The notes below the pieces were generated by a model. That model saw only the letters and a list, made by a program, of their open reading frames with translations, did no database searches and was not told the origin of the DNA. From Chryseobacterium caseinilyticum (GTDB lineage Bacteria; Bacteroidota; Bacteroidia; Flavobacteriales; Weeksellaceae): a stretch of DNA of 64,000 bases. Position numbers and translations under genes: made by a program. Below are positions 49,866-59,281 of this stretch, piece by piece. Each line of letters opens with the position of its first letter. The stretch's first letter is position 1. The DNA lies in assembly GCF_014837145.1 (NCBI RefSeq), contig NZ_JACYFS010000004.1, forward strand, positions 62,001 to 126,000. The letters are read 5' to 3'.

Positions 49866-51389
49866 ATGAATTTTAATCCCCACAATAAAAAATCAAATAC
49901 TAAATATTTACATTTGCATTTTAAAAACCAGAAATTGTATAAGAAATTATTTGGACAAACCGCTGTATACGGGCTGAGTTCAGTTTTAGTAAGGATTTTC
50001 CCTTTCCTGATTGCACCTATCGTAACCAATGCATTCGGGCCGTCAGCATCATCACCTTTCGTGGATTGGTATTCGATTGCCGGAGTGATCACGGTTTTCC
50101 TTACACACGGAATGGAAACTTCATTTTTCAGGTTTGCACAGGAAAAAGAAATTGACAAAAAAACACTGGTTTCCACCTGTTCAATGAGCATTCTGGCGAC
50201 AGGACTTATTTACTTAATATTAGGATATGTTTTCAGACAGGATTTAGCCAACGCTTTTGAAACTCCGGATCAGGTCAATTATCTGGTGATGTTTCTTTTC
50301 ATTCTGTCTTTCGATGCCTTTGCTACAATTCCTTCGGCTGTTTTAAGATTGGAAGGAAAGCCGGTGCTGTACACACTTTCAAAAGTGATTGGAGCTGTAG
50401 TGTACTATCTTTTGGTATTTTTCTTTATTGAAATTCTTCCTGAATATCCGGATGGTATTTTAGGTTTAAAATATGATCCCGAAATTGGTGTGGGTTACGT
50501 TTTTGTTGCCAATCTCGTTCAGAGCATTATCACTTTAGCCATTGTTTCTAAAGAATTTGTGAATTTCAGCTTTAAAAAATTCAATTTTCCTCTTTGGAAA
50601 AGAATTATGAATTATTCGTGGCCGGTCATGGTTGCTGGATTGGCGGGAGTTATTAACCAGACTTTAGACCGACAGTTTCTTAAATTTTTGCTTCCAAAAG
50701 AAGAAGCTAAGCATCAGATCGGAGTTTACGGTGGGGTATATAAAATTGCCACTTTTATCACCGTCTTCAGACAAGCCTATCAGTTGGGAATTGAACCATA
50801 TTTCTTTTCAAGCTTCAAGGATAAAAATAACCATAAAACCTATGCAGTTCTCATGGATGTTTTCGTGATTTGCAACTGCCTGATTTTTGCCGGACTGATG
50901 GTGAATTTACAATGGATTTCAGAGAAATATCTTGCCAATCCACTATATTTTGAAGGCATTGAAATCATTCCTTACGTAATGCTCGGAGCTTTATTTTTAG
51001 GAATTTATCTCAATCTTTCTATCTGGTACAAATTATCAGATCAGACGAGAGTTGGACTGTATATTTCTCTGATCGGTGCTGCTATTACAATTCTTATCAA
51101 CTTCCTATTCATTCCGAAGTACGGTTATTGGGCAAGTGCAATCGCTGCACTCACCACGTATGGAAGTATGATGGTAATTTCCTACCTTTGGGGCAGAATT
51201 CAGTATCCTATTCATTATAACATAAAAAAAATAGGGATTTACATCATTTTTTCGGTGGCAATCTCGATGATCTCGTTTCACTTTTTCCGTACGAATTATT
51301 TTATCGGAAACGGTCTGTTTATCTTCTTTATCGGATTCCTGATATACAATGAGAGAACGATGATCAACAAAATTCTCAGAAAATCATAA
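49866..51389 (+). CDS. Oligosaccharide flippase family protein (Wzx/MATE-like)
   Basis: 507-aa membrane transporter with ~14 helices of the polysaccharide biosynthesis/MOP flippase group (KLFGQTAVYGLSSVLVRIFPFLIAPI, WKRIMNYSWPVMVAGLAGVINQTLDRQFLK). It probably flips a lipid-linked sugar or peptidoglycan precursor across the inner membrane. The first 23 residues (HNKKSNTKYLHLHFKNQK) are not typical; an in-frame TTG before YKKLFGQT may be the real start. First gene of a long plus-strand run with the nucleotidyltransferase 31 bp downstream. Confidence 0.87.
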   Translation: MNFNPHNKKSNTKYLHLHFKNQKLYKKLFGQTAVYGLSSVLVRIFPFLIAPIVTNAFGPSASSPFVDWYSIAGVITVFLTHGMETSFFRFAQEKEIDKKTLVSTCSMSILATGLIYLILGYVFRQDLANAFETPDQVNYLVMFLFILSFDAFATIPSAVLRLEGKPVLYTLSKVIGAVVYYLLVFFFIEILPEYPDGILGLKYDPEIGVGYVFVANLVQSIITLAIVSKEFVNFSFKKFNFPLWKRIMNYSWPVMVAGLAGVINQTLDRQFLKFLLPKEEAKHQIGVYGGVYKIATFITVFRQAYQLGIEPYFFSSFKDKNNHKTYAVLMDVFVICNCLIFAGLMVNLQWISEKYLANPLYFEGIEIIPYVMLGALFLGIYLNLSIWYKLSDQTRVGLYISLIGAAITILINFLFIPKYGYWASAIAALTTYGSMMVISYLWGRIQYPIHYNIKKIGIYIIFSVAISMISFHFFRTNYFIGNGLFIFFIGFLIYNERTMINKILRKS

Positions 51390-51420
51390 TTATACATTAA
51401 ACTATATAAAAGATCAACAC

Positions 51421-52446
51421 ATGAAAATAATAGTTCCTATGGCAGGCCGTGGATCAAGACTGCGCCCGCATACACTCACCGTTCCAAAACCTCTTATACC
51501 TATTGCAGGAAAACCAATCGTACAGAGACTTGTAGAAGATATTGCCAAAGTGGCTGGTGAAGAAATCGAAGAAGTAGCATTTATCATCGGAGATTTCGGT
51601 CCTGAAATTGAAAGATCCCTATTGAATATTGCAGAAAAATTGGGTGCTAAAGGAAGCATCTATCATCAGTTGGAGCCATTGGGAACAGCTCATTCATTGA
51701 AATGTGCCGAAGCTTCAATGGAAGGAAATGTTGTGATTGCTTATGCCGATACTTTGTTCCGTGCAGATTTTATTTTAGATAAAAATGCTGACGGTGTAAT
51801 CTGGGTAAAAAGCGTAGAAGATCCTTCTGCTTTTGGTGTTGTAAAATTAGACAACTATGGTTTCATCACGGATTTTGTGGAAAAACCACAGGAATTTGTA
51901 TCTGATCTGGCGATTATTGGAATTTACTATTTTAATTCTGCTGAAAAACTGATGAGCGAAATCAATTATATCATGGATAATGATATTAAAAACGGTGGAG
52001 AATATCAGCTGACAACCGCGTTGGAAAACCTCAGAGCAAAAGGTGGAAAATTCAGCCTCGGGAAAGTGAATGACTGGATGGACTGTGGTAATAAAAACGC
52101 TACCGTAGAAACCAACTCAAAAATTTTGGAATATGAAAGAGAAGCAATGTCTCATTTCCCAATTTCAGCAAATATTGAAAATTCTTTAATCATTCAGCCT
52201 TGTTTTATTGGTGAAAACGTAAAAATTTCAAACTCTAAAATTGGGCCCGGCGTTTCTCTGGGAAACAATACTGAGGTGGTGAATTCAAATATTGAAAACT
52301 CTCTGATTCAGGAAAATACCAAAATCAACCACGGAAATCTTTCCAATTCAATGATTGGAAATTCTGCGCAATACTTTGGAGTTGCAAGAGAAATTTCTTT
52401 AGGTGATTTTTCCGTTTTGGATTTTTCTCCAAGTAAGTCATCTTAA
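51421..52446 (+). CDS. Sugar-phosphate nucleotidyltransferase
   Basis: 341-aa NDP-sugar pyrophosphorylase-like protein. Nucleotidyl-transfer signature IIVPMAGRGSRLRPHTLTVPKPLIPIAGKP (residues 3-32), then YADTLFRADF, FVEKPQEF and a WMDCGNKNA site; the C-terminal ~90 residues form a short left-handed beta-helix (ISANIENSLIIQPCFIGENVKISNSKIG). Activates a sugar phosphate (glucose-1-P or similar) for glycan building; the exact sugar is unknown. Ends with its own terminator. Confidence 0.9.
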   Translation: MKIIVPMAGRGSRLRPHTLTVPKPLIPIAGKPIVQRLVEDIAKVAGEEIEEVAFIIGDFGPEIERSLLNIAEKLGAKGSIYHQLEPLGTAHSLKCAEASMEGNVVIAYADTLFRADFILDKNADGVIWVKSVEDPSAFGVVKLDNYGFITDFVEKPQEFVSDLAIIGIYYFNSAEKLMSEINYIMDNDIKNGGEYQLTTALENLRAKGGKFSLGKVNDWMDCGNKNATVETNSKILEYEREAMSHFPISANIENSLIIQPCFIGENVKISNSKIGPGVSLGNNTEVVNSNIENSLIQENTKINHGNLSNSMIGNSAQYFGVAREISLGDFSVLDFSPSKSS

Positions 52447-52474
52447 ATGAGTATCTTTAAATAAATAATTCCGG

Positions 52475-52500
52475 ACCACACAAAATCTTTTGTGTGGTTT
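52475..52500 (+). terminator. Terminator after the nucleotidyltransferase
   Basis: Eleven-pair stem ACCACACAAAA/TTTTGTGTGGT, 2-nt loop, followed by TT and GGCG; the T-run is short. Confidence 0.65.
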
Positions 52501-52535
52501 GGCGTTAATATTGCAAAGTTTTAGCAAATTTTTAT

Positions 52536-53381
52536 ATGAAAAAATGGATCCCATTAGTCATTCTTACCTTGTTCATTTTCAGCTGTAAATCCAAAAAAGC
52601 GGTGACTGACAGTGCACAGAATTCAGACAGTCTCGTTATTAAAAATTCAGATCCGAATGAACCCATTGATGCCGGTTCAAATGTGGCAGACAGACTTAAT
52701 TTCTACGAGAAAATTTATCTTCATGAAAAATTTGACTACCTGAAAATATCTAGTAAAATAACGGCTGACAATATTCGTGTAAGTCCGCTTGATGCTACAA
52801 TCTATATTGAAACCGACAAAAAAATATGGTCCAATATTTCCTTTCTAGTAATTCCTGCTGCCCGAGCACTCATAACTCCTGATGGAATTAAAGCAATGGA
52901 CCGCTATAACAAAAACTACATCGATTCTGATTTTGAATATTTAAATAACCTGTTGAATGTTAATTTTTTCGACTATAAAAATCTTGAAAAATTATTAATT
53001 GGACGTACATTTTTCACCATCAGCAATCGGAATTCAAAGATTACCAAAAATATGCAGGGCTACCAGATGGAATCTGTTTCAAATCTGAAATTCACAACTG
53101 CAGGTGGCGAACGTGAATACAAGCTAAACCTGCAATACTCAGAAGATTACAATTTAACAGACTTAAAACTGAAAGATGTGAAATCCGATGACGCAGTAGA
53201 AATCGTATATTCAAATTGGGAAACGCAGCCAAACAATGTGAAGCTTCCGAAGAATGTTAAAATAATTATAAAAGGAAGCAAAAACAGTCAGATTTTATTA
53301 GAAAATACGAATTTTGTTTTTTCGAGGATGGATACACCTTATTCTGTACCGTCTTCCTATAAGAAAATTGAAATCAAATGA
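52536..53381 (+). CDS. DUF4292 lipoprotein
   Basis: 281-aa lipoprotein; lipobox FIFSCKSKK (Cys 16). The mature part matches DUF4292: FEKLSSKIT-like strand FDYLKISSKI, DATIYIETDKKIWSNIS, ARALITPDGIKAMDRYNKNYI and LNNLLNVNFFDYKNLEKLLIGR. It resembles the LolA/LolB-like fold family and always sits before the EnvC-like gene in flavobacteria. Its stop overlaps the next start (ATGA). Role in outer-membrane lipoprotein or cell-wall handling is inferred. Confidence 0.87.
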   Translation: MKKWIPLVILTLFIFSCKSKKAVTDSAQNSDSLVIKNSDPNEPIDAGSNVADRLNFYEKIYLHEKFDYLKISSKITADNIRVSPLDATIYIETDKKIWSNISFLVIPAARALITPDGIKAMDRYNKNYIDSDFEYLNNLLNVNFFDYKNLEKLLIGRTFFTISNRNSKITKNMQGYQMESVSNLKFTTAGGEREYKLNLQYSEDYNLTDLKLKDVKSDDAVEIVYSNWETQPNNVKLPKNVKIIIKGSKNSQILLENTNFVFSRMDTPYSVPSSYKKIEIK

Positions 53382-54940
53382 TCAAAAGAATCAGTCTCAT
53401 TCTGAGCATTCTCATCTTCGGATTTGTAAGTGCACAGAAAAGCAAGGAACAACTGCAGAAAGAAAGTGCAGATCTGAAGAAGCAGATTGCTCAGATCAAT
53501 TCACAACTGGCAAAAACCAGAAATGAATCTAGACTATCTGTATCTTATCTTACCAATGTAAACCAAAAATTAGCACTTAGAGAAAAGGTCTATAATAATA
53601 CTCAAAAGGAAAAAAAATTTATCGAGAACGAAATTTATCTGCGTCAGCTTGAAATCAACCGCCAAAACAAAGAGTTGGCTGTTTTGAGGTCAAATTATGC
53701 TGAAGTTTTGGTAAAAGCTTACAAAAATAAAGGTGTTCAGAATAAAGTGACATTTATTTTATCCTCAAAAAGCATAGGTGAGGCGTTGAGAAGAGTTCAG
53801 TATTTAAAGCAATATGCGGATTATCAGGATAAGAAAGCGGCCGAAATTACAAACGCAGCTGTAGAACTTAAAAAGTCTGTTGAATCGAAAAAGAGATCGG
53901 CTGATGCCAAAGAGAATCTTTTGGTCAACCAAAAGAAAGATCTTTCAACGATTGAAGTAGAAAGAAGACAAAAAGAGCAACTGGTATCTGAATTTAAAAA
54001 AAATGAAGGTGTTCTCAGTGCCGAGCTAAAGCAGAAACAGACCCGTTCTAAAGCATTGGAAGGTCAGATCAGATCTATTATTGCTGAAGAAATCAGAATC
54101 GCAAAAGCAGAGGAAGAATCACGTAGAAAAGCAGAAGCTGAAAAAATACGTCTTGCTAAAATAGCAGCAGAAAGAGAAAAAGCAAGGATCGAAGCAGAAA
54201 ATAAAGCAAGAGCTGAGGCATTAGAACGAGAAAGAAAAATAGCAGAAGCAGAAGCAAAAAAAGCAAATGAGCTCGCCGCAAAAAGAGAAGAAGAAGAAAG
54301 AAAACGTACCGCTGATGCTGCAAAAGTCGCTGCAAATGCAAGAGATGAGGAAAGAAGAGTGGCCGCTAAAAAAGCATCAGATGAAGCTAACGAAAAAGCG
54401 AGGGAAGCTGCAAATAAATTAAAAGTTGCAAGAGATGCCGAAGCCGCATTAGACAAGAAAAAAGAAGACGAAAAGAAAGTTGCTGAAACAAAAGCTTACA
54501 CCAATTTCGGAGTTTCATCTGGTATCGCAGGAAATAATTTTGCTGAAAACAGAGGGAAAATAGGTTTTCCTGTAGACAAAGGTCAGATTACCCACAGATT
54601 TGGAATTCAGCAGCATCCTGTTTTTAAAAATATTAAAGAAGAAAACAGCGGAATTAAAATTTCAGTTCCTGCAGGTTCAAGAGCAAAAGCTGTCTTTCCT
54701 GGAAGTGTAAATTCTGTAATTGCCAATAATGATGGTACTAAAACAGTGATTGTGAAGCACGGAGCATACTTTACCATCTATTCGAATCTTTCGAGTGTGA
54801 GTGTGTCAAAAGGTCAACAAGTATCAGCGGGATCCTCGGTAGGAGCAGTTGGTCAGGATTTTGATGGAGCTTATACACTTGACTTCCAGGTTTGGAACGG
54901 TACAACTCCGGTGGATCCTTTAGGTTGGATTTCATATTAA
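53378..54940 (+). CDS. EnvC-like murein hydrolase activator (degenerate LytM)
   Basis: 520-aa exported protein. Signal peptide MIKRISLILSILIFGFVSAQ; long coiled coil (~22-370) rich in Lys/Glu/Ala; C-terminal M23/LytM domain (~385-520: GKIGFPVDKGQITHRFG, GSRAKAVFPGSV, VIVKHGAYFTIYSNLSS, QVSAGSSVGAVGQ). The LytM metal ligands are missing: NSGIKI where HxGxD is expected and LDFQVW where HxH is expected. So it should activate an amidase rather than cut murein itself, like E. coli EnvC. Confidence 0.9.
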   Translation: MIKRISLILSILIFGFVSAQKSKEQLQKESADLKKQIAQINSQLAKTRNESRLSVSYLTNVNQKLALREKVYNNTQKEKKFIENEIYLRQLEINRQNKELAVLRSNYAEVLVKAYKNKGVQNKVTFILSSKSIGEALRRVQYLKQYADYQDKKAAEITNAAVELKKSVESKKRSADAKENLLVNQKKDLSTIEVERRQKEQLVSEFKKNEGVLSAELKQKQTRSKALEGQIRSIIAEEIRIAKAEEESRRKAEAEKIRLAKIAAEREKARIEAENKARAEALERERKIAEAEAKKANELAAKREEEERKRTADAAKVAANARDEERRVAAKKASDEANEKAREAANKLKVARDAEAALDKKKEDEKKVAETKAYTNFGVSSGIAGNNFAENRGKIGFPVDKGQITHRFGIQQHPVFKNIKEENSGIKISVPAGSRAKAVFPGSVNSVIANNDGTKTVIVKHGAYFTIYSNLSSVSVSKGQQVSAGSSVGAVGQDFDGAYTLDFQVWNGTTPVDPLGWISY

Positions 54941-54966
54941 AAGATTAACTTTGTAAAAATTATACT

Positions 54967-55185
54967 ATGTACGCATTAACAATATTAACTCCATTTGCTG
55001 CTTGGCATTGGATTATAGTAATCTTAGTAGTTTTACTACTATTTGGAGGAAAAAAAATTCCAGAACTAATGAGAGGTTTAGGATCTGGAATTAAAGAGTT
55101 TAAAGATTCTGTAAAAGAAGAAGATAAAACTGAGGTTAAAAAAGAAAATCCTACTACTAACAGCAGTAATACTACTGTTAACTAA
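54967..55185 (+). CDS. tatA: Twin-arginine translocase subunit TatA
   Basis: 72-aa protein: one N-terminal helix (AAWHWIIVILVVLLLFGGKKIP), then the FGGKKIPELMRGLGSGIKEFK amphipathic helix and an acidic tail with KKENPTTNSSNTTVN. Forms the pore of the Tat export system with TatC, not encoded here. 26 bp after the EnvC-like gene and 14 bp before the DUF4254 gene. Confidence 0.93.
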   Translation: MYALTILTPFAAWHWIIVILVVLLLFGGKKIPELMRGLGSGIKEFKDSVKEEDKTEVKKENPTTNSSNTTVN

Positions 55186-55199
55186 ATAGTTTTTTTTAC

Positions 55200-55811
55200 A
55201 TGAATTTTACCGAGACTGCTTGGAAAGTCTTCAATCAAAGTATTGAAGACTATCATGTTTTAGATAACGTTGATACTCCAATAAACAACCCTTACGAGCT
55301 CAACAGTTTGGAACGTATTTTGTATGCAAAGAATTGGATTGATACCGTTCAGTGGCATTTTGAAGACATCGTAAGAGATGAAAATATTGACCCTGCCGAA
55401 GCCCTAAAACTCAAAAGAAGAATTGATGCTTCAAATCAGCAGCGTACTGACCTTGTAGAATTTATAGACAGTTGGTTTTTAGACAAATACATAGATATTT
55501 CTCCGAAAACAGATGCGAAAATTAATACTGAAACTCCCGCTTGGGCTGTAGACAGATTATCTATTTTGGCACTTAAAGTTTATCACATGGCTTTGGAAGC
55601 AAACAGAGATACTGCATCCGAAGAGCATCGTGCAAACTGTCAGATAAAATTAGATGTACTTCTTACTCAGAAAGTAGATCTTTCAGTTTCAATAGATCAG
55701 CTTCTTTCAGATATTGAGAACGGGAATGTTAAGATGAAAGTGTACAAACAAATGAAAATGTACAACGATGAGAGTCTTAACCCAATCCTTTATCAAAAGG
55801 AGCAAAAATGA
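55200..55811 (+). CDS. DUF4254 protein
   Basis: 203-aa soluble, mostly helical protein of the DUF4254 family (NPYELNSLERILYAKNWIDTVQWHFEDIVRD, LKLKRRIDASNQQRTDLVEFID, WAVDRLSILALKVYHM). No enzyme known. It recurs beside envelope genes in Bacteroidota. Its last bases overlap the following lipoprotein start (ATGA). Confidence 0.85.
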   Translation: MNFTETAWKVFNQSIEDYHVLDNVDTPINNPYELNSLERILYAKNWIDTVQWHFEDIVRDENIDPAEALKLKRRIDASNQQRTDLVEFIDSWFLDKYIDISPKTDAKINTETPAWAVDRLSILALKVYHMALEANRDTASEEHRANCQIKLDVLLTQKVDLSVSIDQLLSDIENGNVKMKVYKQMKMYNDESLNPILYQKEQK

Positions 55812-56257
55812 AAACGACTTTTCTATCTGTATCAATAATATTTATTTTGTGGTCCTGTGCTACTGAAAAAAGTAATACTTCACCAGTTCCGGCGGGCATC
55901 AGCTCAGAAAAAAAATCTGATGAGACCGGAGATATTTCTTTAAAAATTTCTGAAAATGCCAATGCTGCAGAAGTAAGTAATCTTTTATCTACATTTCCTG
56001 TTTTTTCTAAAAAAGAAGTAAATGAAGAAATTTCTGTCCTGAAATACAGTCTTCAGAATTACCTCTATGCATTGGATGCCGGAAACTCAAATGCCAAAAA
56101 CAAACAGTTGAAAAGCATGCAGAAATCATACAGAAAGATACAGAAACTCAGAAAATCTCTTACCACAGACGAAAACGATATTCTCAACAGATATCTCGTG
56201 CGAATTAAAACAAATGTTGCCGTTATCGAAAATTCGGTAAATGGTAACAAAAAATAA
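55808..56257 (+). CDS. Small lipoprotein of unknown function
   Basis: 149 aa; lipobox ILWSCATEK (Cys 17). Ser/Asn-rich linker to ~60, then a helical half (SKKEVNEEISVLKYSLQNYLYALDAG, KSMQKSYRKIQKLRKSLTTDEN). Nothing recognised. Translationally coupled to the DUF4254 gene and 12 bp before ribA. Confidence 0.7.
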   Translation: MKTTFLSVSIIFILWSCATEKSNTSPVPAGISSEKKSDETGDISLKISENANAAEVSNLLSTFPVFSKKEVNEEISVLKYSLQNYLYALDAGNSNAKNKQLKSMQKSYRKIQKLRKSLTTDENDILNRYLVRIKTNVAVIENSVNGNKK

Positions 56258-56269
56258 TAAATTCTATTA

Positions 56270-56866
56270 ATGATTACAATTCAGGCGGAAGCTAATGTAC
56301 CTACAGAGCATGGTACTTTCCGGATGATTGCATTTGCCGAAAATGCTGAAGACTGGATGCCACACATGGCGATAGTCGCTGAAAATACTGATTTTACTCA
56401 ACCTATAAACGTTAGATTTCATTCTGAATGCATTACAGGCGAAGTTTTTCATTCTCAAAAATGTGAATGCGGGCAGCAACTTGACGCTGCAATGAAATAT
56501 ATGCACGAAAATGGGGGCATTGTAGTTTATCTCCGTCAGGAAGGTAGAAATATCGGAATCATTAATAAACTCCGTGCATACTCTCTTCAGGAAAAAGGAT
56601 TGGATACGGTGCAGGCCAATTTAGAATTAGGACTTCCCGCAGACGACAGAAACTTTGGAGTGGCTATCGACATATTAAATAATCTCGGAGTAAAAAAAAT
56701 TAATCTTTTAACAAACAATCCTGAGAAGGTAAGATTTGTACAGGAAAGCAACATAGAACTTAATTCAAGAGTTCCGCTCCAGATTCCGGCTAACGACAAC
56801 AGCCGGGGATATCTTCAGACAAAAAAAGATTTCTTTGGTCATCTTCTTGATGGCAACGACATATAA
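56270..56866 (+). CDS. ribA: GTP cyclohydrolase II
   Basis: 198-aa stand-alone RibA for riboflavin synthesis. Zinc cysteines C54, C65 and C67 in HSECITGEVFHSQKCECGQQL; VVYLRQEGRNIGIINKLRAYSLQ, the catalytic Arg loop; ANLELGLPADDRNFGVAIDIL and LLTNNPEKV. It makes the first intermediate from GTP. Here it is not fused to RibB, unlike the RibBA fusions of many bacteria. Confidence 0.95.
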   Translation: MITIQAEANVPTEHGTFRMIAFAENAEDWMPHMAIVAENTDFTQPINVRFHSECITGEVFHSQKCECGQQLDAAMKYMHENGGIVVYLRQEGRNIGIINKLRAYSLQEKGLDTVQANLELGLPADDRNFGVAIDILNNLGVKKINLLTNNPEKVRFVQESNIELNSRVPLQIPANDNSRGYLQTKKDFFGHLLDGNDI

Positions 56867-56869
56867 AAC

Positions 56870-56908
56870 AAAAGCTTCGGAAAAATTTCCCGAAGCTTTT
56901 TAATTATA
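56870..56908. terminator. Terminator after ribA
   Basis: Stem AAAAGCTTCGG/CCGAAGCTTTT followed by TAATT; shared by the convergent lipoprotein gene. Confidence 0.8.
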
Positions 56909-56932
56909 AAAAATTGAAAAGATATTTTTCTT

Positions 56933-57445
56933 TTACTTTGGCTCTGTCAAACCATAGTATTTTACAACAGCGTTGTAATCATTAAAGTCAGGCTTGTTTG
57001 CATTTTTTGCAGGGTCTGCAGGAATTAAAACAATTCTGAAGGTCTGGTTGGTTTTAAACTCAGCAGCTTCAGCAGGTGACATTGTTGCAAGATCAAAATT
57101 TCCTTCGGAATAAATCTCCACGTTTGTAGGATCGAAAAGAAAATTAAATTCTAAAATTCTTCCGCTAGACAGGTAAAACGTTTTTGGCAACAGTTGCCAT
57201 ACGGGTGTTGTATTAGGTAAATTTGAATTGAAATTTCTATATACTAAGACAACATCGCTACTTAAGATGTTAATTCCTGTATTAATCGAATATGTATTTG
57301 CAGCTGTCAGTGTACCAGTCACATCACGCATCCTTGCGATATCTGTAGCTACTGGCTCTTGCACAACCACATCATCATTATTATCACAGCTCACTACGAA
57401 AATGCTTAGTAAAGCGAACATGAAAATTGGAAATAGTTTTTTCAT
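56933..57445 (-). CDS. Lipoprotein of unknown function
   Basis: 170-aa lipoprotein from MKKLFPIFMFALLSIFVVSCDNND (Cys 20); an ATG nine codons upstream would spoil the signal. An acidic spacer is followed by beta-rich sequence (NINTGINILSSDVVLVYRN, PVWQLLPKTFYLSSGRILEFNFLF, NQTFRIVLIPADPA) and the C-terminal NDYNAVVKYYGL. Similar small lipoproteins recur in flavobacteria; no function is known. Confidence 0.75.
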   Translation of the reverse strand: MKKLFPIFMFALLSIFVVSCDNNDDVVVQEPVATDIARMRDVTGTLTAANTYSINTGINILSSDVVLVYRNFNSNLPNTTPVWQLLPKTFYLSSGRILEFNFLFDPTNVEIYSEGNFDLATMSPAEAAEFKTNQTFRIVLIPADPAKNANKPDFNDYNAVVKYYGLTEPK

Positions 57446-57511
57446 TGTAAAAATTTTATATATTTTAATCATTCAAGGCAAATCAAATCTGAAACCAAAA
57501 AATTTAAAAAC

Positions 57512-57544
57512 TTTGTTAATGCTTATTATTTAGTTGTATTTTTG
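57512..57544 (+). promoter_or_regulatory. Promoter of the GH3-bshA operon
   Basis: TTTG, 21-nt spacer, TATTTTTG: an exact match to the Bacteroidota -33/-7 consensus, 18 bp before the start codon. Confidence 0.7.
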
Positions 57545-57562
57545 TCTTAATTCTATTTAAAT

Positions 57563-59251
57563 ATGAAAAAATTAGCAAACGTAGCACTCATCGTTTTATT
57601 AATTTTAAATGTAAATCTTCATGCTCAGTATCAGCCAAAAAACTGGCCGAAAGCCGACATCAAAAAAGCTGAAAAATGGGTAGATGATAAATATAATTCT
57701 CTCTCCCAAAATGAAAAACTGGGACAGCTCTTCATCGTTGCGCTTTATACCAACAAAGGTGAAAATCACATAGATGAGATCAGAAATATCGTGAATAAAG
57801 AGCAGATTGGCGGTCTGATTCTGATGCAGGATGATGCGGCTAGAGAAATCAATCTCGTTAATGAATTTCAGCAAAAATCGAAGACACCAATGATGATTGG
57901 GATGGATGCAGAATGGGGATTGTACCAGAGAATTGCAACGGCTCACAAATATCCGTGGGCAATGACGTTAGGCGCTATTCAGGACAAAGATCTGATTGAA
58001 AAAATGTCTGCCAAAATTGCAGAGGACTGTCACAGAATGGGGATCAACTGGGACTTTGCACCCGTTGTAGATGTCAATACCAACCCTAATAATCCAATCA
58101 TCGGGAACAGAAGTTTTGGTTCAGAGGTGAAGAATGTGACTAAATCTGCCCTCGCCTATTCAAACGGGCTCCAAAATAACAACATTCTTGCTGCTATCAA
58201 ACATTTCCCGGGTCACGGCGATACCAGCACAGATTCTCACCTTGACCTTCCCGTAGTTTCACATAAAATTGAGAGGCTTAATGAAGTTGAAATTGCTCCT
58301 TTCAAAGCTTTAATGAATAAAAACATCGGCGGTGTGATGGTGGCTCACCTTTACGTTCCCGCTTTAGAATCAGGAAAAGGAATTCCGGCATCTGTTTCCA
58401 AAAATATTGTAACAAGATTACTTAAAGAAAAATTAGGCTACAAAGGTTTAATTATCACCGATGCTTTAAACATGGGCGCTGTAGCCAATAAATATAAACC
58501 GGGCGAACTGGATGCGATGGCATTCAGGGCAGGAAATGACGTCATGCTTTTTTCCCAAGGTGTGGCGGAAGGAAAAAGACTCATTCAGAAAGCGATTGAC
58601 AGTGGAGAAATTACTCAGGCCCGCGTTGAGGAGAGCGTGAAGAAAATTTTGCTGACTAAATATTTCTTAGGTTTAAACCAATACACTCCCAAAAATCCAC
58701 AAAACATTAATACTGATCTGAACAATGCTTCACACACGGCAATAGTTCAGGAAATGTATGCGAATGCTTTGACGTTAATTAAAGACGAGAAGAAACTTTT
58801 ACCTTTAAAGGAAAACACATATTACGTACCTCTGGAAGAAGCATCATACCAGACTTTTGTCAATGAAATGGAAAGTTCTGTGATTTTCAAAAAAGCAAAT
58901 GAAATTAAAACGATTCCAGCCGGCTCAACGGTTTTGGTTGGTTTTCATAAAGATAATTCTACGGCTTACAAACCTTACAAAATATCTGCAGAATCCAAAA
59001 GAATTCTGAATGAACTTTCAAAAAAGCACAACGTTATTTTAAATATTTTCGGAAGTCCGTATGCTTTGAAAGATATTGATTTGTCGAAAATTTCAACGGT
59101 TTTGGTGTCTTATGAAAACAACGAAGACTCAATGACAGCAACAGCAAATGCTTTGAAAGGAAAGTCGAAAATTCACGGCAGACTGCCTGTATTAGTCAAT
59201 GACAACCTGAAGCCGGGATTGGGAATTGACCTTAAGGCAAAATCAAATTAA
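57563..59251 (+). CDS. Glycoside hydrolase family 3, NagZ-like
   Basis: 562-aa exported enzyme. Signal peptide MKKLANVALIVLLILNVNLHAQ; GH3 barrel with IGMDAEWGLYQRI, GINWDFAPVVDVNTNPNNPIIGNRSFG, and the NagZ dyad loop KHFPGHGDTSTDSHLDLPVV (~212-231) that carries the His/Asp pair; catalytic Asp in ITDALNMGAV; C-terminal GH3-C-like domain to 560. This is the beta-N-acetylglucosaminidase type that recycles or trims murein sugars. 30 bp before bshA. Confidence 0.92.
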   Translation: MKKLANVALIVLLILNVNLHAQYQPKNWPKADIKKAEKWVDDKYNSLSQNEKLGQLFIVALYTNKGENHIDEIRNIVNKEQIGGLILMQDDAAREINLVNEFQQKSKTPMMIGMDAEWGLYQRIATAHKYPWAMTLGAIQDKDLIEKMSAKIAEDCHRMGINWDFAPVVDVNTNPNNPIIGNRSFGSEVKNVTKSALAYSNGLQNNNILAAIKHFPGHGDTSTDSHLDLPVVSHKIERLNEVEIAPFKALMNKNIGGVMVAHLYVPALESGKGIPASVSKNIVTRLLKEKLGYKGLIITDALNMGAVANKYKPGELDAMAFRAGNDVMLFSQGVAEGKRLIQKAIDSGEITQARVEESVKKILLTKYFLGLNQYTPKNPQNINTDLNNASHTAIVQEMYANALTLIKDEKKLLPLKENTYYVPLEEASYQTFVNEMESSVIFKKANEIKTIPAGSTVLVGFHKDNSTAYKPYKISAESKRILNELSKKHNVILNIFGSPYALKDIDLSKISTVLVSYENNEDSMTATANALKGKSKIHGRLPVLVNDNLKPGLGIDLKAKSN

Positions 59252-59281
59252 GTAACCCAAACTATAAATTAATAAGTAAAA

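Noticed and set aside
49853..50191. 112-codon minus-strand frame over the flippase start
   Set aside because: Antisense to a well-supported membrane protein and without any recognisable domain.
54064..54456. 130-codon Ala/Ser-rich frame antisense to the EnvC-like gene
   Set aside because: A shadow of the Lys/Glu/Ala-rich coiled coil; no start context and no family resemblance.
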